From an uncultured Gammaproteobacteria bacterium (GTDB lineage: Bacteria > Pseudomonadota > Gammaproteobacteria > Pseudomonadales > Pseudohongiellaceae), in contig CAJXVC010000012.1 of assembly GCA_913060975.1 (NCBI GenBank), positions 62,001 through 126,000 on the forward strand: DNA of 64,000 bases, read 5' to 3'. The notes beneath the pieces were generated by a model. It did not search any database. It was not told where the DNA came from and saw only the letters and a list, made by a program, of their open reading frames with translations. Shown in pieces: positions 53,871-62,846 of this stretch. The position numbers were made by a program, and so were the translations under genes. How positions within the stretch are numbered: position 1 is the first letter of the stretch; each line of letters begins with the position of its first letter.

Positions 53871-56187
53871 TATTGCTTTCTCCTGCTAGCGTAAAATAGA
53901 AAGTACTGCCTTCTCCAGGAATCGATTCTACCCAGATAATGCCGCCGTGTTGCTCAATAATCTTGCTGGCAAAGGTCAGGCCTGCCCCCGTGCCATAGCC
54001 AAACTCGGCTTCACTGTGCAGTCGTTTGAAAATTTTGAATACCTCTTGCTGAAACTCTGGCTCAATACCAACTCCATTGTCCGCAACATAGTAAACTCCG
54101 GTTCTAATTTCATCGTCCTTGTATTTTTCAGCCATATGACCGATGCGGATCCGGGGAATATTCTTGTCGTTGTACTTGATGGCATTGGTAATCAGATTCA
54201 TAAACACGGAAGTCAGGTAGGCTTTGTCGCCGACTGAGTCTGGTAACTTTGACTCTACTGCTACTTCGACGTTGCGTTCATCGCGCAGGAGCTCAATGGA
54301 GCTCAACACTTCGGCGACGATATTCTCGATGCTCTGCGCGCTCCCTTCTACCTTCATTCGGTTCAGACGGGAATACTGCAACAGATCAGTAACCAGCTGC
54401 TGCATACGCTCGGCTAGCTCGTTGATACGGCTCAGTTTTCGGCCAGTCTTCTCATCGAGCTCCGCTGGCAGATTCTTGAGAACGGCTTGCGAGTGGATCT
54501 GTATACCACGCAGTGGCTCACGCAAGTCATGTGATGCAATATAGGTAAAATCGTTCAATTCACCATTGATGAGCTGCAACTCCTGGTTGGCAGCCTGCAA
54601 TTGCTTTTCTTTTTCGACACGCTCAGTCAAATCCCGAATAACCAGCATATACTCCGTCAAGCTGTGATTCTTAATATCAGTAATGCTCAATTCTATCGGG
54701 AATGTTTCGCCGCTACTTTTTTTCCCTTTGGCAACAATCACTGCATGCGATTTGTGCCGATGCACTTTCTGACCGTCTCCTTCCACCGTAACCCGGCTAA
54801 TCACGTCGATACCACAGACAAGCTCAGAAACATGCCGTCCTATAACCTTGTCTGATGAAACATCAAAAATCTCGCAACCAACTGGATTAATGGACACTAT
54901 GTCAGCCACATCATCGACAGTTATGAAAGCATCAACCGAAGACATGATTGCTGACGATAAACGCTCATGCGCTGCCTCCTCACGCTTGCGTGCTTCGGCC
55001 AGACCCGTTATAGCTGTCTTGAATGCATAGGCCAGATCGCCAACTTCATCTCGCCGGTGCGTGGGTAAAGCAAATTGGGTCACACCGCGACCATAATCCA
55101 CTACGCTCTCTTTTAACTGGGTTAACGGCGCCGTTAGATAACTGGCCGCCATCAGGGCCAGCAGCATTGAAAATGCGACGATAACGCCCGTTACGAACAA
55201 GTAGTCGTTTCTTGCCCGTCTGGCATCAGCAAACACATCGACTGCGGGAGCGAACTGGCCGATTGTTAGATGCAGTGTGTTCATCGCACTGCCAAAGGCG
55301 ACTGATTCACCGTGGCCGATGAATTCTTCACCATCGATATCGGCAAAAATCAAACCTGAATCTCCGGCTGAATCTAGGAAAAACTCGGCTTCCGCTGTGA
55401 ATGACTCCACCTCATTGGCCATGACAAACTCAGGGGAAATTGCGCCTGCATCGAGCCAGGCTGAATTGCCAACACTATCGACGATATAGGAATCGAACTG
55501 TGGCTCCATGCTCAACAACAAGTCAGCAAAAAGCATGCGAGCATCGAGATTGATCACAAACAAACCGAAGCGCTTGCCGTACATATCATTGACAGTGATC
55601 ACAGATCGTACAGTCGGGGTTCGGTCCATCGTAATTTTGCCAAATTCCCTGTTATAGGTGATGGGCGACAAATAGAGGGTGTCGGGCGGCAAATCGAGTG
55701 TTTGCTTATAGTAAGATTCCTGGTACTTGGGCTGCAGAATCTGTTCTTCGACGACATGAATTCCCAACGCATTCTGGTCTACTCGAACCAGTTCTCTGCC
55801 TTGTTCAGCATCAGCGATGAAACGCATCTGGCGGTAGTAGGGGCGTTGGGCTAGCGCCGAAGAGAATATTTGCTGCAGCCTTTGCTGCCACTCTTCCATC
55901 GTGGAATTGCCTTCAACATCATAGCCACCATTGCGATAGGCATTGATGATGCCTTGAAAGGGTGGCGTTTGAGTCAGTATATAACTGTCATTTTCCAGCC
56001 CTTGAATAACGGATGTCATCGCTGAAGCCATGAGTTTGGTTTCACCAATAAAGGCGGCCTCACTTCGCGTCAACGCCATATCTTGCAGGCGAGTCAGTGC
56101 GAACACACTGATAATACCGGCGGTAAACAAGGTTACGGCCAGCAACAGCGCGATCATCTGCACTTTGATGTTCATCTTGAATTTCAT
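53857..56187 (-). CDS. Cache-HAMP-PAS sensor histidine kinase
   Basis: A 776-residue membrane kinase. A first helix (about 9-30), a periplasmic double-Cache-like domain (about 35-325), a second helix (about 333-355), HAMP (about 356-405), PAS (about 412-530), then a phytochrome-type kinase core with ASHDLREPLRGIQ (phosphoacceptor His), NLITNAIKYN, DNGVGI and YGTGAGLTFA. No receiver of its own; it overlaps the REC-GGDEF gene by 14 bases, so an extracellular ligand probably tunes c-di-GMP. The ligand is unknown. Confidence 0.92.
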   Translation of the reverse strand: MKFKMNIKVQMIALLLAVTLFTAGIISVFALTRLQDMALTRSEAAFIGETKLMASAMTSVIQGLENDSYILTQTPPFQGIINAYRNGGYDVEGNSTMEEWQQRLQQIFSSALAQRPYYRQMRFIADAEQGRELVRVDQNALGIHVVEEQILQPKYQESYYKQTLDLPPDTLYLSPITYNREFGKITMDRTPTVRSVITVNDMYGKRFGLFVINLDARMLFADLLLSMEPQFDSYIVDSVGNSAWLDAGAISPEFVMANEVESFTAEAEFFLDSAGDSGLIFADIDGEEFIGHGESVAFGSAMNTLHLTIGQFAPAVDVFADARRARNDYLFVTGVIVAFSMLLALMAASYLTAPLTQLKESVVDYGRGVTQFALPTHRRDEVGDLAYAFKTAITGLAEARKREEAAHERLSSAIMSSVDAFITVDDVADIVSINPVGCEIFDVSSDKVIGRHVSELVCGIDVISRVTVEGDGQKVHRHKSHAVIVAKGKKSSGETFPIELSITDIKNHSLTEYMLVIRDLTERVEKEKQLQAANQELQLINGELNDFTYIASHDLREPLRGIQIHSQAVLKNLPAELDEKTGRKLSRINELAERMQQLVTDLLQYSRLNRMKVEGSAQSIENIVAEVLSSIELLRDERNVEVAVESKLPDSVGDKAYLTSVFMNLITNAIKYNDKNIPRIRIGHMAEKYKDDEIRTGVYYVADNGVGIEPEFQQEVFKIFKRLHSEAEFGYGTGAGLTFASKIIEQHGGIIWVESIPGEGSTFYFTLAGESNNDIA

Positions 56188-56618
56188 GTTAGCGACAACG
56201 AATCGGGCAAAGTCATGGGGCCTTCTACGTCATAACAGCCTGACAACTTTACGGGTTTTGCTGATCTTTGGAATGTGTACAGCCCGGGCAAACCGGCCCT
56301 TCTGCTTCACTGGAGCTCAGCGTCGCAGCCATCTGCGCAAGTAATAGGAATGGCATGCGCTCACAACCCATGTCCTCAACAACCCCGGCAGGCCCAGAAA
56401 TAGAGACCTGGAAGAAAGTCCGGTAAGAGAGTCCTGGAAGAGAGTCCAGCCGGCCAGGCAACGGAAATCACGCAGGATAAAATGCCATCCTGAGCACCTC
56501 CGGGTAACTGCCTTGCCGTTTAAAAAAACTGTTCAGAACATGGCGCCCTACGTCGTAAGCATTAGCACTTTCCAACTTTGTTCTGCAGCACCTTGCAGAT
56601 TGTTAATTGCACTGACCC
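56188..56618. other. Divergent intergenic region with ~13-bp repeats
   Basis: A 431-base gap between the kinase and the HDOD gene. Three near-identical units sit in tandem: GGAAGAAAGTCC (56410-56421), GGTAAGAGAGTCC (56422-56434) and GGAAGAGAGTCC (56436-56447). A GGGCAAACC string near 56287 recalls the c-di-GMP riboswitch core but the rest does not fit. No gene recognised. Confidence 0.5.
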
Positions 56619-57461
56619 ATGGAATTACAAGAAAAACTGGCCACGCTCGTGGATGACATGCCCGCATTTTCCAGTAGCGTAATGCGTGTAATGGATCTGA
56701 CAGCGGATATCAATTGCTCGCCCAAGGAACTGGTAGAAGTAATCGACCACGATCCTGTAATGACCATGAAGATTCTCAAATTGGTCAACTCAGCGTATTT
56801 TGGATTGCGCAGTGAGGTTGTATCAATCAAACAGGGCGTCGTGATTCTTGGCATCAACACCCTGAAAAACCTTGCGATTACTATTGCTGCTGTAGGCATG
56901 CTGCCACGCAATTCCGTCAAAGGGTTTGACAGCCAGGAATTCCTGCTGCACTCATTGGGCACAGCAACAATCGCTCGAATACTGAGCCAAAAAATTGGTA
57001 TTTCGTCACGCGACTCAACTGATTATTTCGTTGCCGGGCTGCTCCACGATTTCGGCAAGGTCGTATTGGTGCAATTCATGGCATCTCAGATGCAGGAAAT
57101 TTTGGCCAAGGCCAACGCAGAGAATCTCGAACTCCATAAGGTCGAACAGAACATGTTAGGCTTCGATCATGGCGAAGTTGGCGGACAACTGGCTGAAAAA
57201 TGGGGCTTGCCCAGCGCTTTGGTCACCACTATTCGTGAACATCACAACGTCGCCAGACAACATTGTCCAATGAGTGATTGCGTTATTGCCGCCAACCTCA
57301 TTACCAAGCATCTTGAATTTGGGCATAGTGGAAATCCTGTGGTTGCAGAGTTTCCCGGAACAGTACGAGAACGCTTCGCCAATGACATGACGGGGTTATT
57401 GGATGAGTTGGGCGACCTGTCCAGCCCCTTGGCCGATACACGCATCTTCGCATCCATGTAA
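56619..57461 (+). CDS. HDOD-domain signalling protein with intact HD dipeptide
   Basis: A 280-residue HDOD protein: MPAFSSSVMRVMDLTADINC, VIDHDPVMTMKILKLVNSAYFG and VAGLLHDFGKVVLVQF are typical. Unlike the HDOD at 22581 it keeps an HD pair in GLLHDFGK and a second GFDHGEVGG. It lies 19 bases upstream of the MBL-fold gene and is probably co-transcribed with it. Role is presumed signalling; no catalytic assignment is made. Confidence 0.88.
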   Translation: MELQEKLATLVDDMPAFSSSVMRVMDLTADINCSPKELVEVIDHDPVMTMKILKLVNSAYFGLRSEVVSIKQGVVILGINTLKNLAITIAAVGMLPRNSVKGFDSQEFLLHSLGTATIARILSQKIGISSRDSTDYFVAGLLHDFGKVVLVQFMASQMQEILAKANAENLELHKVEQNMLGFDHGEVGGQLAEKWGLPSALVTTIREHHNVARQHCPMSDCVIAANLITKHLEFGHSGNPVVAEFPGTVRERFANDMTGLLDELGDLSSPLADTRIFASM

Positions 57462-57480
57462 GCGACAGGGAGACACGATC

Positions 57481-58374
57481 ATGGAGTTCACATTCAGAGG
57501 TGTACGCGGCTCAATCGCTTCACCCGGACCCAAAACGGTCAAGTATGGTGGTAATACCACTTGTATCGAAGTGCGCGGCGACAACGGTGAAATCATCATC
57601 ATCGATGCCGGCACCGGCATTTTTCCGCTTGCCCAATCATTGCTGGCCGAGTTGCCCGTTAACTGTAATATTTTTATTACGCATACTCACTGGGATCATA
57701 TTCAGGGTTTGCCTTTTTTTACGCCGATTTTTATTCCCGGCAATGACATCACGATCTATGGCGCGCCTGACCCAGTCACCCAGCGCGGCATAGACGCAGT
57801 TCTCAGCAGACAGATGGAGCATGCTTATTTCCCGATTCGCGAGGCCGAATTAAAATCGAAGATCAGCTATGTCAATCTGGCCGACCGGGAACGTATCGAG
57901 ATCGGCTCGGTTGTTGTTGAGAATATACTGATGAATCACCCGGCTATGGATTACGGCTACAAGATTAGCTGCAATGGCAAATCTCTTTTTTTCACAGGCG
58001 ACCACGAGTGGCCAAGCAATATCTACGAACCCGAAGACGATGGCTTTGAGGAATTTCAGGATGAAATTCAGCAGCGCTATGTCGAGACCATCGACTTTAT
58101 TCGCGACATCGATGCCTTGATAATCGATACTTCTTATACCCGTGAAGAATTCCCCAGCAAAGTCGGCTGGGGACACGGCTCATTTGACACTTCTATTCAG
58201 GTGGCGCGGGAGGCCAACGTCAAGCATTGTTATCTCACCCACCACGAACCCACACGGTCCGACGAGGCACTCGAAGCTGCCTATGCGCAAGCTTTGCAAG
58301 ACAACAATGTGTCTGACGCTGCCAGCGAGCCCTGTTTTCATCTGGCTCAAGAAGGCCGGACCATTTCCTTGTAA
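57481..58374 (+). CDS. MBL-fold metallohydrolase (PhnP/phosphodiesterase-like)
   Basis: A 297-residue metallo-beta-lactamase-fold protein. It starts FTFRGVRGSIASPG and contains YGGNTTCIEV, the metal motif THTHWDHIQGLPFF, FTGDHEWP and the distal LTHHEPTRSD. This pattern is shared by MBL phosphodiesterases and RNase Z-like enzymes, and by proteins fused to signalling domains. Substrate unknown; a nucleotide phosphodiesterase is a reasonable guess given the HDOD neighbour. The ATG at 57481 is chosen; an in-frame ATG at 57403 lies inside the HDOD gene. Confidence 0.87.
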   Translation: MEFTFRGVRGSIASPGPKTVKYGGNTTCIEVRGDNGEIIIIDAGTGIFPLAQSLLAELPVNCNIFITHTHWDHIQGLPFFTPIFIPGNDITIYGAPDPVTQRGIDAVLSRQMEHAYFPIREAELKSKISYVNLADRERIEIGSVVVENILMNHPAMDYGYKISCNGKSLFFTGDHEWPSNIYEPEDDGFEEFQDEIQQRYVETIDFIRDIDALIIDTSYTREEFPSKVGWGHGSFDTSIQVAREANVKHCYLTHHEPTRSDEALEAAYAQALQDNNVSDAASEPCFHLAQEGRTISL

Positions 58375-58380
58375 CCGGGT

Positions 58381-58761
58381 TTACAGCTCGCTGATCATGA
58401 CGAAGTAGCCATCCGGATCGAGCAAGGCAAATTCTCGCGTCCCGGTATTGGGATTCACTTGCGGTTCTTCTGCAAGCTTCAGTACAAGTGCGCGGGCACG
58501 CTCCAGTGCCTGCTCAAAATCATCCACACGAAAAAACAGCAACAAGCCATTGCCCGGTTCGGCAAGATCAGGGCTCACCAGCGTGGGATGGTCATGACCA
58601 CCCCATTTGTGCAGGCAGAGCAGCACGGTGCCATCACTATCGACTAACTGACCAAAATAATCATGTGCCGGGCTACTCGCTTTCTGACCAAACAGTGACT
58701 GATACCAGCGAAAACTGTTAGCGACATCAGCAACGCCGATGATTGTCCAGGGTCGGATCAT
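58381..58761 (-). CDS. VOC (glyoxalase/bleomycin resistance) family protein
   Basis: A 126-residue single VOC domain module: IGVADVANSFRWYQSLFG at the start, then FFRVDDFEQALERARAL and the closing FALLDPDGYFVMISE. These small proteins bind metals and catalyse varied lyase, isomerase or dioxygenase reactions, or sequester antibiotics; no specific role can be read. It is convergent with the MBL gene with a six-base gap. Confidence 0.85.
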   Translation of the reverse strand: MIRPWTIIGVADVANSFRWYQSLFGQKASSPAHDYFGQLVDSDGTVLLCLHKWGGHDHPTLVSPDLAEPGNGLLLFFRVDDFEQALERARALVLKLAEEPQVNPNTGTREFALLDPDGYFVMISEL

Positions 58762-58850
58762 GGCTGGAGTTTCTCTTATTGTTATTGAAATCGAATGGTT
58801 ACCCGAGTTTGAGCCTTGGATCGAGCCGAGACTTTTCGTTGGAGCAGTGT

Positions 58851-58886
58851 AAAGCCAGCAGCTGTCGAATAACAGCTGCTGGCTTT
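58851..58886 (-). terminator. Hairpin terminator of the 693-residue TonB receptor gene
   Basis: AAAGCCAGCAGCTGT (58851-58865) and ACAGCTGCTGGCTTT (58872-58886) form a perfect 15-bp stem with a six-base loop, 30 bases after the receptor stop. The T tract is just three bases. Confidence 0.75.
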
Positions 58887-58915
58887 GGAGAGCTTATAGG
58901 AAAGCTTGCTGGCGA

Positions 58916-60997
58916 CTAGAAGCGGTAAGTCGCGTAGAGACGGAAGGAACGAGGCTCGAACACGTGGTAGTGCCGATCTTCAACTGGCATGGTTTCGAAC
59001 GGCAACTGGGATTCGTAAAAATACTCCACGTCGTGATCGTTGCTATCCAGTATGTTTAGCATGTCCAGATTCAGATGCAGGTTGTCGGTCGCCTGATAAC
59101 CCAGACGCAGATTCAACATGGTACTGCCCTCAGCCTGCACGCCACCGTCAAGCGGAAAGTCACCGAAGTGACGAACCCGCAAATGGGCGTCAATCTGAGT
59201 GGTGGGACGATAATGAATGCCGCCACTGAATACGTGTTCAAGCGCACCGCCGATATCGGTCAAACCATCCACCGGGCGCTCGTACTGGGCATCGGTATAA
59301 GAGTATTCGACATCGAAGGACAACATGTCATTCATCTGATAGTACGACGTCACTTCAACGCCCTGACGCTCACTTCCCACACCGGTGTCTTCAGTGTTGC
59401 CGGCATCACCGACAAAAATCAGTTCGGAATCGATGTCGAGTTGCCACAAGGCAATTGACGCATTGAGCTGATCGCTGACAAAGAAACGTACACCCAACTC
59501 GGAACCCAGAGTCGACACCAGTGGGTCAACCGCTTGCACCAGATCGCCACTGACCGGGTCACGGCGAATGGTTGTGCCGCGCGCGTCGTTGCTGTGAAAG
59601 CCTTCACCGATACTGGCGTAAACTTCGCTATTGGCATTGAAGGTATAAATCAGGCTGAGATTGGACGTTACAATATCGTCAGTAGTTTCCCCAGTGTTGG
59701 CCGACAAGGTGGTCGGATCGCCGGCATTGAGTGCCTGCACAGAAAAATCATAGTAGTCATAACGCGCACCGAAGACGGAGCGGAAGTTTTCCGTCCAATG
59801 CAGTGTGTTAGACCAGTACAGACCTGAGCTCCATTGATCGACGCTATCCAGGCGAATCGGACCAGTGTAAGCACGGGCGTTCGATTGGTTCAGGCCCACT
59901 TGACCGATATCATCGATGCGCAACTGACCACCGAAGGCGTTGAGCATGTCCAACGACCCCAGCGTACCCTGCTTTTGCCACTCAAACTCGCCACCGTAAA
60001 TACGGCGTTGATCCACCTGACGGAACTGATCACCACCCGGTTCGATGGCATAGCTGAAGTTGGACCACAATTCCATGTCGTAATCGATCGCGTATGCCGA
60101 TGCCGTCCAACGACTACTTTCGGCGCGCTTCTCCCAGTTAAGTGACAGACTATAGCGTGAGGAATTGCCGCCAACGGTTGGATCGATCGAACCGAATTCG
60201 GTGATCAGGCCTTGATTTACAGCACGTGCAGGAATCTGGTCAGCAGAGTTCCAGGTATTGTCGTAACCCATAAAAGACACAGACAAGGCACTGTTCTCTC
60301 TTAACCATTGCTGTTTCAACCAGAGATTGGTCTTGCCCACATCTTCATCAACAGAATCCCAAGGGCCGGAGTAAATCTGGTGCTCCAGACCGTAAATGAA
60401 CTCACCGTCCATCGCAGCAATGCCACCGCTGGCCAGTAAACGACCAAAGCCGTATTCACCGGCGGCCAGCGAAACCTGTTGACGGTTCATGCGCTGCATG
60501 GAAGTAATCTTCGCCGATCCGGCTCCAGAAAAGTCACCCACATCCGCGTAGTAAGAGCCCTTGCGGTATTCGATTTCCTGAACCAGTTCGGGAATGAGGA
60601 AATTCAGATCGGTATAGCCCTGACCATGACCGTGGCTACGCATATTAACAGGCATACCATCGATGCTGGTGGCGAAGTCAGTGCCGTGATCGAGATTGAA
60701 GCCGCGCAGGAAGAACTGATTGGCCTTGCCGCTGCCACTATGCTGTGTCGCAACCAGACCTGGTACCGATTCCAGAATCTCACCGGTGCGTAATAAAGGA
60801 CGCAGCGCTAACTCATTTTGTGAGACCAGGCCTTCCGAGGCTGTACTCGCAGAGCCAACCAGATTGACGCGGCGGCCGATTACCTCCACTTCCTGTAAGT
60901 CTTGCGCCAGTGCCGGCGCACTGACTGTGGCGACCAGACTGCTGATCAATAAGGGTAAACGTGCGGGTAGTTGAACGGGTAAACGATTGGACACCAT
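58916..60997 (-). CDS. TonB-dependent outer-membrane receptor (693 aa)
   Basis: A compact TonB-dependent receptor. Signal peptide ending SAPALAQD, TonB-box-like LQEVEVIGRRV (about 33-44), plug with FFLRGFNLDHGTDFATSIDG and a 22-strand barrel ending FRLYATYRF. A His-rich loop in the plug (NMRSHGHGQGYTDLN) might touch metal. Substrate unknown. GGAG precedes the ATG. It is divergent from a BlaI-type repressor gene 200 bases away, which may control it. Confidence 0.92.
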   Translation of the reverse strand: MVSNRLPVQLPARLPLLISSLVATVSAPALAQDLQEVEVIGRRVNLVGSASTASEGLVSQNELALRPLLRTGEILESVPGLVATQHSGSGKANQFFLRGFNLDHGTDFATSIDGMPVNMRSHGHGQGYTDLNFLIPELVQEIEYRKGSYYADVGDFSGAGSAKITSMQRMNRQQVSLAAGEYGFGRLLASGGIAAMDGEFIYGLEHQIYSGPWDSVDEDVGKTNLWLKQQWLRENSALSVSFMGYDNTWNSADQIPARAVNQGLITEFGSIDPTVGGNSSRYSLSLNWEKRAESSRWTASAYAIDYDMELWSNFSYAIEPGGDQFRQVDQRRIYGGEFEWQKQGTLGSLDMLNAFGGQLRIDDIGQVGLNQSNARAYTGPIRLDSVDQWSSGLYWSNTLHWTENFRSVFGARYDYYDFSVQALNAGDPTTLSANTGETTDDIVTSNLSLIYTFNANSEVYASIGEGFHSNDARGTTIRRDPVSGDLVQAVDPLVSTLGSELGVRFFVSDQLNASIALWQLDIDSELIFVGDAGNTEDTGVGSERQGVEVTSYYQMNDMLSFDVEYSYTDAQYERPVDGLTDIGGALEHVFSGGIHYRPTTQIDAHLRVRHFGDFPLDGGVQAEGSTMLNLRLGYQATDNLHLNLDMLNILDSNDHDVEYFYESQLPFETMPVEDRHYHVFEPRSFRLYATYRF

Positions 60998-61091
60998 AAT
61001 GCTCCACTGCTATAAATCATCTCCGACCTGCACCGCAGATCGCAGCCGAAGTCTCTGGATTTCATGTCCCTGAATCAACAGCAGGAAAGCG

Positions 61092-61116
61092 GATAAATAG
61101 ATTTTTCATATTTATC
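61092..61116. promoter_or_regulatory. Candidate operator between TonB receptor and BlaI-type gene
   Basis: GATAAATA (61092-61099) and TATTTATC (61109-61116) form a perfect inverted repeat with a nine-base T-rich spacer in the divergent promoter region. It could be the BlaI-like repressor site, although it lacks the TACA/TGTA core of classical BlaI boxes. Confidence 0.4.
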
Positions 61117-61197
61117 AATAACATAAAGAAAAATAAAAACAGTGGATCGGCCCCTAAAAACCGATTCTGAGTCGAAGTTTCAGACAAGCCCATAACA

Positions 61198-61620
61198 ATG
61201 AAAAGAAATCGCCATGCCCACAATGTGCTACCGAACTCGCTAGGCGAGTTGGAGCTGACGCTATTGGATGTTGTTTGGCAGATGCCGGACAGTGACGCCA
61301 GAACGATAACAGCGGAGCTATCTGACGAGCGCACGGTCAGTTTGAGTACGGTGCAATCAACGCTTGAGCGTCTGGTGCGCAAGAATTTGCTCGAGCGCAA
61401 GAAATTCAGTCACGCCTATCGCTACCGCGCTATTCAATCGCGTAGCGAGTTGCTTGGCAATCTGCTTAAAGACGTCATCAAGCTTCTGCATGATGGTAAA
61501 GCAGCGACTATATTAAGTAGCTTCGTTAATGTCGCCGACCGCCTTGATGACAATGCCCTCGATGAGTTGGAGCAACTCATCCAGCACAAGCGCAAGGAAA
61601 CAGGAGGCAATCGTGAGTGA
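61198..61620 (+). CDS. BlaI/MecI/CopY-family transcriptional repressor
   Basis: A 140-residue winged-helix repressor: LGELELTLLDVVWQMPDSDA, LSTVQSTLERLVRKNLLERKK (recognition helix and wing) and a dimerising C-terminus. Members are inactivated by proteolysis through a BlaR1/MecR1 M56 protease, here encoded immediately downstream with an eight-base overlap. Candidate targets are its own operon and the divergent TonB receptor. Confidence 0.9.
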   Translation: MKRNRHAHNVLPNSLGELELTLLDVVWQMPDSDARTITAELSDERTVSLSTVQSTLERLVRKNLLERKKFSHAYRYRAIQSRSELLGNLLKDVIKLLHDGKAATILSSFVNVADRLDDNALDELEQLIQHKRKETGGNRE

Positions 61621-62581
61621 GCTAATTGAAGTCATCGGTTCTTTTTCGACTGTCTGGCTGGCGACATGGTTTAGCGGCACATTACTACTGGCGAGTTGTT
61701 ATCCGCTAGTGCGCAAATCACTGATGAACTGGCACCCGGCAATTGCCTCCAATCTCATGTTGCTGTTGCTGTCATTTCCATTTCTGCTCAGCCTGAGCAC
61801 TTCCCTGCTCCTGTTCTTGCCCGCTATCGAAGATCTGTTGGTGTCAGCGCACTGCCATGAGAACTGTCAAGCCCATCTGCCACTGGTAGAAATTCCCTGG
61901 CTCACTGAAATCGGCATTGGTCTGATTGCGCTGGTATTGGTTACTCTTACGCGCCGCTTGCTGAACAACTTGCGCACGACACGTAATCTCGAAGCGCAAT
62001 TGGAACCGCTTGCTCAAACCAGCACTCAAGATCGTTTCAAGTTCCAATTACTGGATAACGCCACCCCGTTCGTATTTACGTTAGGCTGGTGGAAGAATGA
62101 GGTCTACCTGACTTCTGGCTTGCAAGCCCATTGTTCGACTAAAGACCTGAACATTATTTGCGCCCATGAGGCAGCGCACTCGGCACGCCGCGACAATATC
62201 CGCTTACTCATTGCCAATCTCTTCCTGCTGCCCCTGCCGGGTAAATTCGCCAAAGTCTTGCTGGCTGATTTGCATTTGTTTATCGAATCAGCCTGTGACT
62301 TCCGTGCGGCTGATGAATATGACCGGCTTGATGTAGCAGAGACACTGGTACGTATTCAGAAAGTTTCGCCAGGCCAATGCCCATTAGCTGGTACGACCAT
62401 AGCCTCGGCTTTCACCGGCGCCGAAGTAGCACTGCGTGTCCAGGCTCTGGTCAATGGCCGCCAGCCATCTATGTACCAGCGAGTGGGTTTTCAATTGTCA
62501 GTCGTGTTGTTGGTGCTGTTCAGCATCGGCCTTGTGGACCCACTGCACCACGGCATCGAAACTTTGCTGTCACTGCCCTGA
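61613..62581 (+). CDS. Short BlaR1-type M56 membrane metalloprotease without sensor domain
   Basis: A 322-residue membrane protein starting at GTG 61613 with AGGAGG just upstream, overlapping the BlaI-type gene by eight bases. Membrane helices at about 12-32, 45-68 and 98-115 precede the M56 zinc site AHEAAHSARRDN (about 203-214); a final helix (about 294-312) ends the chain. Classical BlaR1/MecR1 carry a C-terminal penicillin-binding sensor of ~250 residues, absent here. The signal must come from another protein, the lumenal loop with HCHENC, or the membrane. Confidence 0.85.
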   Translation: MSELIEVIGSFSTVWLATWFSGTLLLASCYPLVRKSLMNWHPAIASNLMLLLLSFPFLLSLSTSLLLFLPAIEDLLVSAHCHENCQAHLPLVEIPWLTEIGIGLIALVLVTLTRRLLNNLRTTRNLEAQLEPLAQTSTQDRFKFQLLDNATPFVFTLGWWKNEVYLTSGLQAHCSTKDLNIICAHEAAHSARRDNIRLLIANLFLLPLPGKFAKVLLADLHLFIESACDFRAADEYDRLDVAETLVRIQKVSPGQCPLAGTTIASAFTGAEVALRVQALVNGRQPSMYQRVGFQLSVVLLVLFSIGLVDPLHHGIETLLSLP

Positions 62582-62727
62582 GTCAAGTACCACCTTCGAT
62601 TAGGCCAGCACTAGCCAGAATTCGGACCGGCCATGCCAGCTCAGCGTGACTGATTGTGCGATCACCGTAATTCCGACAAGGGTCGTTCGCATGCAGTTGC
62701 CGGTAACACTGCCCCCAAACCCCAATT

Positions 62728-62766
62728 AAAAAGGCACCGGCCTGATGCAAATCGGACCGGTGCCTT
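62728..62766 (-). terminator. Terminator of the NHL-repeat gene
   Basis: AAGGCACCGG (62731-62740) pairs perfectly with CCGGTGCCTT (62757-62766); on the minus strand it is followed by TTTAATTG. It lies about 80 bases after the NHL-gene stop. Confidence 0.75.
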
Positions 62767-62846
62767 GTGTCTTTCTTTTTCTCAATTAACGCGAGTTATT
62801 CGCTACTATCGGTTTCGCCTTTCACGTCCATCGCGCAGTGAGAGTA

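Noticed and set aside
56280..56345. Possible c-di-GMP (GEMM) riboswitch because of a GGGCAAACC string
   Set aside because: The matching second helix and GACGCAAAGCC-type segment are absent; only a loosely similar string follows.
56249..56461. Small minus-strand frame ending CPGCTHSKDQQNP, recalling a cytochrome c motif
   Set aside because: The haem motif CxxCH is not present and there is no signal or ribosome site; partly built from the 13-bp repeats.
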